A stretch of 64,000 bases of DNA from the NCBI GenBank assembly GCA_034928535.1, contig JAYFOV010000016.1:1-64000 (forward strand), in the 5' to 3' direction. Below the pieces are notes generated by a model. The model ran no database searches and was not told where the DNA came from. It saw nothing but the letters and a program-made list of their open reading frames with translations. Source of the stretch: CAXXOK01 sp001604115. GTDB taxonomy: Bacteria > Bacillota > Clostridia > Christensenellales > Aristaeellaceae. This document shows, in pieces, positions 59,515 through 64,000 of this stretch (positions within the stretch are counted from its first letter, which is position 1; each line of letters starts with the position of its first letter). A program made the position numbers and the translations under genes.

Positions 59515-60294
59515 TTAAAAGTCTTTGTGCACCGCTTGCAGGGGCAGCCAGGCCAGCACGTCCCGGATCGCGTGATCCCAATAGGGCCAGGTATGGGCAG
59601 CATCCGGCTCCCGCTCATAGCGGATGTTGAACTTCTGTTGGTATTTCGCCATAAAAATCTCGTTGGCCTCGTACAGAAAATCCGCTGTGCCGCAAGCGGC
59701 ATAGATGCGCGGCGCATCCAGGGCATCCAGCGCATCCGCAAGCTTGTCCAAATTCCCGATGCCGTTGATCAGCCCTTCCCGATCCCCGAAGATATCCATC
59801 AGATCTTTTTGGAAGGGGGCGTTGATGTCGCCATCCAACGCCACATGAAGCCACAGCGGAGCCGAGAGTGCAGCTACCGCACCATAACGGCCGGGTAAGG
59901 CTAGCCCCAGCTTCATTGCGCCGTAACCACCCATGGACAAACCGGCGGCAAAACGCCCGGAGCGCTCACGGCACAAGGGGAACACCTGCTCGAGCATCCG
60001 GGGCAGCTCCTCACTGATGTAGGTCCAGTACTTTGCGCCATGCACCATATCCGCATAGAAGGAGCGGTTCACCGCAGGCATGACCACGGCTACGTAATAG
60101 GTATCCGCATATTTTTCGATTCTGGAATAGCGGAGCCAGCAGGTATGGTCATCGCTGAGCCCATGCAGCAGATACATCGTAGGCAGCGGTTCCCCGGCAT
60201 GTGCCAGCATGACCTCCGCATCCGGCAGCAGAACATAGGCAGCCGTCTGAATGCCCAATGCTTCGCTGAAAAAGTGCAAATCATTCCAAATCAT
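59515..60294 (-). CDS. Esterase D / S-formylglutathione-hydrolase-like alpha/beta hydrolase
   Basis: 259 residues, no signal peptide. Nucleophile elbow GLSMGGYGA, oxyanion segment YLLHGLSDDHTCW, acid in GTADFLYEAN and His in AHTWPYWDHAI complete the triad. The family covers carboxylesterases, feruloyl/acetyl xylan esterases and formylglutathione hydrolases; with no glutathione gene nearby and a short binding cap, a small-ester or carbohydrate esterase is the better guess. ATG 60294 has AAGGCGGGG upstream; GTG 60303 is in the same frame. Confidence 0.88.
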   Translation of the reverse strand: MIWNDLHFFSEALGIQTAAYVLLPDAEVMLAHAGEPLPTMYLLHGLSDDHTCWLRYSRIEKYADTYYVAVVMPAVNRSFYADMVHGAKYWTYISEELPRMLEQVFPLCRERSGRFAAGLSMGGYGAMKLGLALPGRYGAVAALSAPLWLHVALDGDINAPFQKDLMDIFGDREGLINGIGNLDKLADALDALDAPRIYAACGTADFLYEANEIFMAKYQQKFNIRYEREPDAAHTWPYWDHAIRDVLAWLPLQAVHKDF

Positions 60295-60320
60295 ATCGAT
60301 CACCCCGCCTTTTTTCTTGC

Positions 60321-60349
60321 ATTATAGCACGGAGCGTCACGCGGCTCAA
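60321..60349 (-). promoter_or_regulatory. Promoter of the esterase gene
   Basis: Minus strand: TTGAGC (60349-60344), 17-bp spacer, TGC-TATAAT (-10 at 60326-60321). Confidence 0.75.
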
Positions 60350-60451
60350 TGGGGTTTACGCTGCGGGCAACCCGGCGTATGGCAGGCCGCCCCGCCCCGT
60401 TACGCTGCCCGCCATTACGCACGCGCCGGGCATGCCACGGCCTGCGGGATT

Positions 60452-60480
60452 TTGACAAAAAGCGCGTAACCCTTTATAAT
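60452..60480 (+). promoter_or_regulatory. Consensus promoter of the membrane protein gene
   Basis: TTGACA at 60452, 17-bp spacer, TATAAT at 60475; a perfect match, about 85 bases before the start. Confidence 0.85.
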
Positions 60481-60563
60481 GCAAATGAAATAACATGGTT
60501 AACCGTTTCTGCCGTTTCACTCATGCGGCAGACTCTTCACAATCCATCGAAAAGGAGCTGCCT

Positions 60564-62429
60564 ATGCTGCTTGGAATCATCTTCCTGTTGACGGTGTGCT
60601 TGCTCAGCGCCCGGCTGCGCCGCAGGATTGAGCTGGTGTTGCCCGCGACGGTACTTGCGCTGATGGTTCTGCTGACCGCCCTGGCCATGTGCGGGGCGCT
60701 GTTGCTGATCACGCCCGTTATGGTAGGGTTGTTTGCCTTCCTATGCCTTTGGACGCTGGCGGATTTACTGCGCAAACGCCTTGGGGCGCGTGCCATGCTG
60801 ATGGATTTGCGCACCTATGCGCTCACGCCCGGCCTGCTGCTTTTCGGCGGGCTGGCTGTGTTCTTCTGGTACACCGCATGGCCGATGACCGTCTGGTGGC
60901 GGGATGATCTGGCGCAGTGGGCGCTCTCGGTCAAGTCCCTGTGGCATGCGGGCGGCTTGGTGGATGGCGCACACCTGCTCAACGAGCGCTTTGGGGATTA
61001 TCCCCCCGGCGTGCAGGTGTTGCAGTGGCTATGGATGCATGCAGGCGGCGCATGGAGTGAGCAGGCGCTGTATGGCGCGCTGTTTGGCACCTATGCTGCC
61101 TTTCTGATGCCGCTGGCCAGCCGCATCCCTTGGCGCAGATGGTACCTGCTGCCGCTGGTATGGATCGGTTTTGTGGCCATGCCCACCTGGGGCAATGTGC
61201 TCAGCTATGTGTTTCTGGGCGTGGATACCACACTGTCGCTGTGCTTTGGGTATGTATTGGTGCTGGTGTGGCAACACCGGCGCGGGGATGGATGGAGCTT
61301 GCTTGCGATTGCGCTTGGGCTATGCGGGCTTTTCCTGATCAAGGCGATCGGCCTGCTGCTTGGCGCATTTGCCCTGACGCTTCTGTTGGTGCGCGGTCAG
61401 GAAAAACCCGGCCGCGTGGTGCTCGCCGCGCTGGCGCCGCTGCTCACGGTGGCTGTCTGGAGCCTCTACTGCGCGCGCATGGGGCTTTCCGGCTACAACA
61501 GCACCGGTGTGACGGATCGCCTTTCGGCGATGCTGGCAGGCAGCTACGTACCCCCCGTGAACGCCGCGGGTGTGTTGCCCGCCCTGCTCCAAGCGCTGAC
61601 CAGCAAGTATGCCGGCGAGTTGACGATGCAAACCGCCCCGCCGCTGTCCATCCCGCTGGCCGCATGGCTGGCGCTGCTGCTGGGTGCCGTGCTGCTGCTG
61701 GCGCTGGGAAAACTCCAACCCCGGCGGGAAATGCGTCGCCTTGCAGTGTTTTTGTGCGGGATGTTCGTGATCTTTACCGCTGCGATCTATGCAAGCTTCT
61801 TTACCACATTTTATGATGAAACCAACGTATACACCGGTGCGTATGCCGGCAATATGGTGTTGCTGATTGAACGCTACATGGCGCCCATGGTGCTGGGCAG
61901 TGCCATGCTGCTGCTGTGGCTGTGGATCCAAGGGTGCGCCCGGGCGCCATCCGCCCTGAAAAGGCCGCTGCCCCTGATCGCAACCATCGCATTGACTGCG
62001 GTAGTTGCGCTGGGCACCAATTGGGCGCTCATGCGCAACGTGCTCGATCCGCAGCTGTATTTTCAGGGGGAGCACAGCGTTGGCTCTGAAGCTGCTGTGA
62101 GGGATCAGGAAACATGGGGCAGCGATTTGGAGGAGATCGCCGATGCGCGCGTGCTCATCGACCTGACATCCGCCTCGGACTATACCAAGGAGATCATTTA
62201 TAGTTTTGCGCCGGCCAAGTTCTTCCTCTCCACACCGGAAAACACCGCTTCACCGCAGGCGCTGGCTGAATTTTTACTGACGCAGAACATCACGCATGTC
62301 GCCTGTATGGACGAGAGCTCCCCCTTGGCGCAAGCCGCCACGCCGCTTGCCGATGAATATGGCTTTTATGGCTATACGCTGTATGCCGTTGTGCCGGACG
62401 GGAATCAAGTGGTGCTCACCGAATACTAG
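60564..62429 (+). CDS. Polytopic membrane protein, GT-C glycosyltransferase-like
   Basis: 621 residues, about eleven to thirteen transmembrane helices over residues 1-500 and a soluble outside domain of about 110 residues at the C-terminus. An acidic WWRDDLAQWALSVKSLW loop after the third or fourth helix resembles the first outside loop of GT-C enzymes (polyprenyl-phosphate sugar transferases), where the Asp is catalytic. C-terminal part has a Rossmann-like look (ARVLIDLTSASDYTKEIIY, ITHVACMDESSPL). AAAGGAG six bases before ATG 60564. I cannot name donor or acceptor; role in surface polysaccharide or protein glycosylation is inferred. Confidence 0.75.
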   Translation: MLLGIIFLLTVCLLSARLRRRIELVLPATVLALMVLLTALAMCGALLLITPVMVGLFAFLCLWTLADLLRKRLGARAMLMDLRTYALTPGLLLFGGLAVFFWYTAWPMTVWWRDDLAQWALSVKSLWHAGGLVDGAHLLNERFGDYPPGVQVLQWLWMHAGGAWSEQALYGALFGTYAAFLMPLASRIPWRRWYLLPLVWIGFVAMPTWGNVLSYVFLGVDTTLSLCFGYVLVLVWQHRRGDGWSLLAIALGLCGLFLIKAIGLLLGAFALTLLLVRGQEKPGRVVLAALAPLLTVAVWSLYCARMGLSGYNSTGVTDRLSAMLAGSYVPPVNAAGVLPALLQALTSKYAGELTMQTAPPLSIPLAAWLALLLGAVLLLALGKLQPRREMRRLAVFLCGMFVIFTAAIYASFFTTFYDETNVYTGAYAGNMVLLIERYMAPMVLGSAMLLLWLWIQGCARAPSALKRPLPLIATIALTAVVALGTNWALMRNVLDPQLYFQGEHSVGSEAAVRDQETWGSDLEEIADARVLIDLTSASDYTKEIIYSFAPAKFFLSTPENTASPQALAEFLLTQNITHVACMDESSPLAQAATPLADEYGFYGYTLYAVVPDGNQVVLTEY

Positions 62430-62433
62430 CAAA

Positions 62434-62473
62434 CCGCAAAGGAGCCTGGGCATATGCCCAGGCTCCTTTGCGG
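62434..62473. terminator. 40-bp perfect palindrome after the membrane protein gene
   Basis: Left arm CCGCAAAGGAGCCTGGGCAT is followed directly by its exact reverse complement, beginning 5 bases after the stop. The internal CTCCTTTGC and its mirror give no real T-run. It could be a bidirectional terminator with the convergent AEC gene. Confidence 0.7.
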
Positions 62474-62586
62474 CGTGCATGACCCTTGCCGCTTGAACGC
62501 CGTCCGTCCCGCTGCGCTCAAGCTGCGGAGTTTCTGCTCTGCTCCCGGATGTAAGCATGCCGCCGCAGCGCGCTGCACTCGCCGGT

Positions 62587-63516
62587 CTAGGCCAGCGAGT
62601 AGGCGGCTATGCCAATGAACAGCGCGATGGATACCAGCGTTTGCACGGAGAGCGTGGTCGAAATATAGTCGGCGTGCCCGGTTACATCCACATACAGCGG
62701 AACGATGAACGGCGCCGGCATGCTGTAGGCCAGCAGCATGGCGATGAACAGGGGCTTTTCAAACGGAATGATGCTGAACACGACCAGCGCGCCAATCGCC
62801 AGCAAAGCATACATGATCAGCAACCGAATGCCGATGGTTTTGGCCACGGGCGCCAGCAATGTTTTTTGAAAGCGAAGCTCATACCCCACAATGATCAGGA
62901 TGAGCGCGGAGGTCGGTGCGGCGATGAATCGGATCACATCGCTGACGATAGGGCCCACGGCGCTGGCCAGCACCCACTTGCCCACGCCCAGCGCGCCAAG
63001 AACCGCGCCCAGGGTGATGCAGACAAACACCACATTGCGCACCATGTTGGTGGCCAGCGCTTTCACGCTCACCTTTTCCCCGCCCGTCGCCTTCAGCGCG
63101 GCCAGAAAGACTGTAAAGGCGCAAAAGGACTGTCCAATATCTACCATGGCAAAAATTTGCGTTTGGCCTGCATACAGCAGCCCAAACAAAGCATAACCCA
63201 GCATCCCGCCTTCAAAATTGGTGGTCAAAAACGGCATGAACTTGTCATAGGGCTTGACGAAACGCCGCATGGCAAAGCCCAGCAACAGCCCGCCAACGCA
63301 GGAAAGGAACACGATCCCAAAGAGCAACGCAATTTTTCCGGAATATTCCGCAGTGAAGAACGCAAAGAACAGCACCGCCGGCAACGTCACGTTGCCCACG
63401 ACCGCCTTGAGTCCTGCCAACCCCTCTGCACCGAACACCTGCTTGCGGTTGCACAGGTAGCCCAGTCCAAAGGTAATGAGCACCGGAAGCACCATTTGCA
63501 AAATCGATAACACCAT
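62587..63516 (-). CDS. AEC-family transporter (auxin efflux carrier type)
   Basis: 309 residues, ten transmembrane helices in two inverted halves, typical of AEC permeases (bacterial members move malate, malonate or similar small acids). VLPVLITFGLGYL start, NVTLPAVLFFAFF in the first half and AAPTSALILIIVGYEL in the second. GGAGGGG eight bases before ATG 63516, own promoter at 63625. Substrate unknown. Confidence 0.9.
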   Translation of the reverse strand: MVLSILQMVLPVLITFGLGYLCNRKQVFGAEGLAGLKAVVGNVTLPAVLFFAFFTAEYSGKIALLFGIVFLSCVGGLLLGFAMRRFVKPYDKFMPFLTTNFEGGMLGYALFGLLYAGQTQIFAMVDIGQSFCAFTVFLAALKATGGEKVSVKALATNMVRNVVFVCITLGAVLGALGVGKWVLASAVGPIVSDVIRFIAAPTSALILIIVGYELRFQKTLLAPVAKTIGIRLLIMYALLAIGALVVFSIIPFEKPLFIAMLLAYSMPAPFIVPLYVDVTGHADYISTTLSVQTLVSIALFIGIAAYSLA

Positions 63517-63624
63517 CGGTCGTTCCCCTCCAAGCTGATCATTCCATATGGATGGCGCGCCGCAGTCATCACAAGGCTTTCACGCCGCCTGCGCCCCGAG
63601 ACTGCAGCACACTAATGCAAAACC

Positions 63625-63653
63625 AGTATACCCACAAACACCCCGGGGGGCAA
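63625..63653 (-). promoter_or_regulatory. Promoter of the AEC transporter gene
   Basis: Minus strand: TTGCCC (63653-63648), 17-bp spacer, TATACT (63630-63625). Confidence 0.55.
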
Positions 63654-63698
63654 GTAGTCAAACGGGAAAGGGAACGGCCAAGGGAAGCATTTCGGGCA

Positions 63699-63739
63699 CA
63701 TGCATCAAAAACTCCGCCGTGGCGGAGCTTTGATGCATG
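63699..63739 (-). terminator. Terminator of the P-type ATPase gene
   Basis: Outer 11-bp stem CATGCATCAAA / TTTGATGCATG and inner CTCCGC / GCGGAG; on the minus strand the inner stem is followed by TTTTT. About 60 bases past the stop at 63797. Confidence 0.8.
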
Positions 63740-63796
63740 GAAGCGTATGCCCAGGGGGGCGGATCCAACTTTGGTGCGAGAGCCCGGCTCAGCCGC

Positions 63797-64000
63797 TCAC
63801 GCGCGCACATTCAGCGCCCGGCTTGCGTTGAGGATCGCCAGGAAACTCACGCCCACATCCGCAAACACAGCCAACCACATGTTGGCTAGCCCAACGGCCA
63901 CCAACAGCAGGGTGAGTGCCTTGACCACCAGCGCAAAAATGATGTTTTGCCTGGCAATAGACAGTGTGCGGCGTGCGATGCGCATGCCCAGCGCAAGCTT
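63797..64000 (-). CDS. C-terminus of a heavy-metal-transporting P-type ATPase (partial)
   Basis: Only the last 67 residues lie in the window; the gene continues past the right edge. The sequence KLALGMRIARRTLSIARQNI followed by two transmembrane helices and VFADVGVSFLAILNASRAL matches the end of P1B-type ATPases of the ZntA/CadA class, which export Zn, Cd or Pb. Metal choice cannot be judged from this part. Confidence 0.85.
   Translation of the reverse strand, partial: KLALGMRIARRTLSIARQNIIFALVVKALTLLLVAVGLANMWLAVFADVGVSFLAILNASRALNVRA

Noticed and set aside
1..64000. tRNA, rRNA, CRISPR array, insertion sequence or prophage
   Set aside because: No tRNA-like T-arm sequences, no regularly spaced repeats, no transposase, integrase or phage protein among the frames. 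A covariance-model scan would be the decisive check for RNAs.

Overview
The window is GC-rich, gene-dense bacterial DNA. It carries about 49 protein genes, one of them cut by the right edge, and no tRNA, rRNA, insertion sequence, phage or CRISPR array that I can see. The gene set points to a Firmicutes/Clostridia-type organism: glgB-glgC-glgD-glgA with the GlgD paralogue, a NadD-YqeK fusion next to rsfS, a DUF512 radical-SAM gene next to der, mutS2, a U32 peptidase with a long C-terminal extension, maf-mreBCD-PBP2-minD-rodA, a BirA-type bioY operator, and YesM/YesN-style two-component genes. Two sugar-type binding proteins have SPase I signal peptides without a lipobox, which is unusual for a monoderm. 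A high-GC clostridial lineage (for example Christensenellales-like or Oscillospirales-like) is my inference; no marker in the window fixes the taxon.

Layout. 0-13 kb: a large cytoplasmic PAS/GGDEF/EAL protein on the minus strand, then ppiB, a U32 peptidase, mutS2, an OmpR-type response regulator with its kinase, and aroK. 13-16 kb: two small minus-strand envelope proteins, rsfS and nadD-yqeK. 16-27 kb: a carbohydrate region with a LacI regulator, a SIS-domain isomerase, a ROK kinase, an RbsA/RbsC/RbsB-type ABC importer, and a second operon of AraC-type response regulator, minimal sensor kinase and a double ABC-ATPase homologue whose nucleotide-binding motifs are all lost. 27-37 kb: an MBL-fold hydrolase, a small hypothetical protein, a diacylglycerol-kinase-family protein and the glycogen operon. 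That operon holds an overlooked 51-residue Lys/Ala-rich gene between glgB and glgC. bioY follows, under an apparent BirA operator.

37.8-46.8 kb is the most striking part: an AI-2 uptake and processing (Lsr) locus with the enterobacterial arrangement. lsrR-lsrK-cupin is on the minus strand, divergent from lsrA-lsrC-lsrD-lsrB-lsrF on the plus strand. lsrG is missing, and a small cupin gene sits 22 bp after lsrK. The divergent promoters have near-consensus -35/-10 elements and three copies of an 8-bp box, TATTCGCA or its complement, placed as LsrR operators would be.

46.9-64 kb: der and a DUF512 radical-SAM protein, then the cell-shape operon maf-mreB-mreC-mreD-PBP2-minD-rodA, a secreted protein with five SH3-like repeats, an esterase, a GT-C-like polytopic membrane protein, an AEC-family transporter, and the C-terminus of a heavy-metal P-type ATPase. 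Several convergent gene ends carry very long perfect inverted repeats.

Gene starts were chosen from ribosome-binding sites and family N-termini, so many differ from the longest open frame. Promoters were called by eye from -35/-10 matches and have not been tested.
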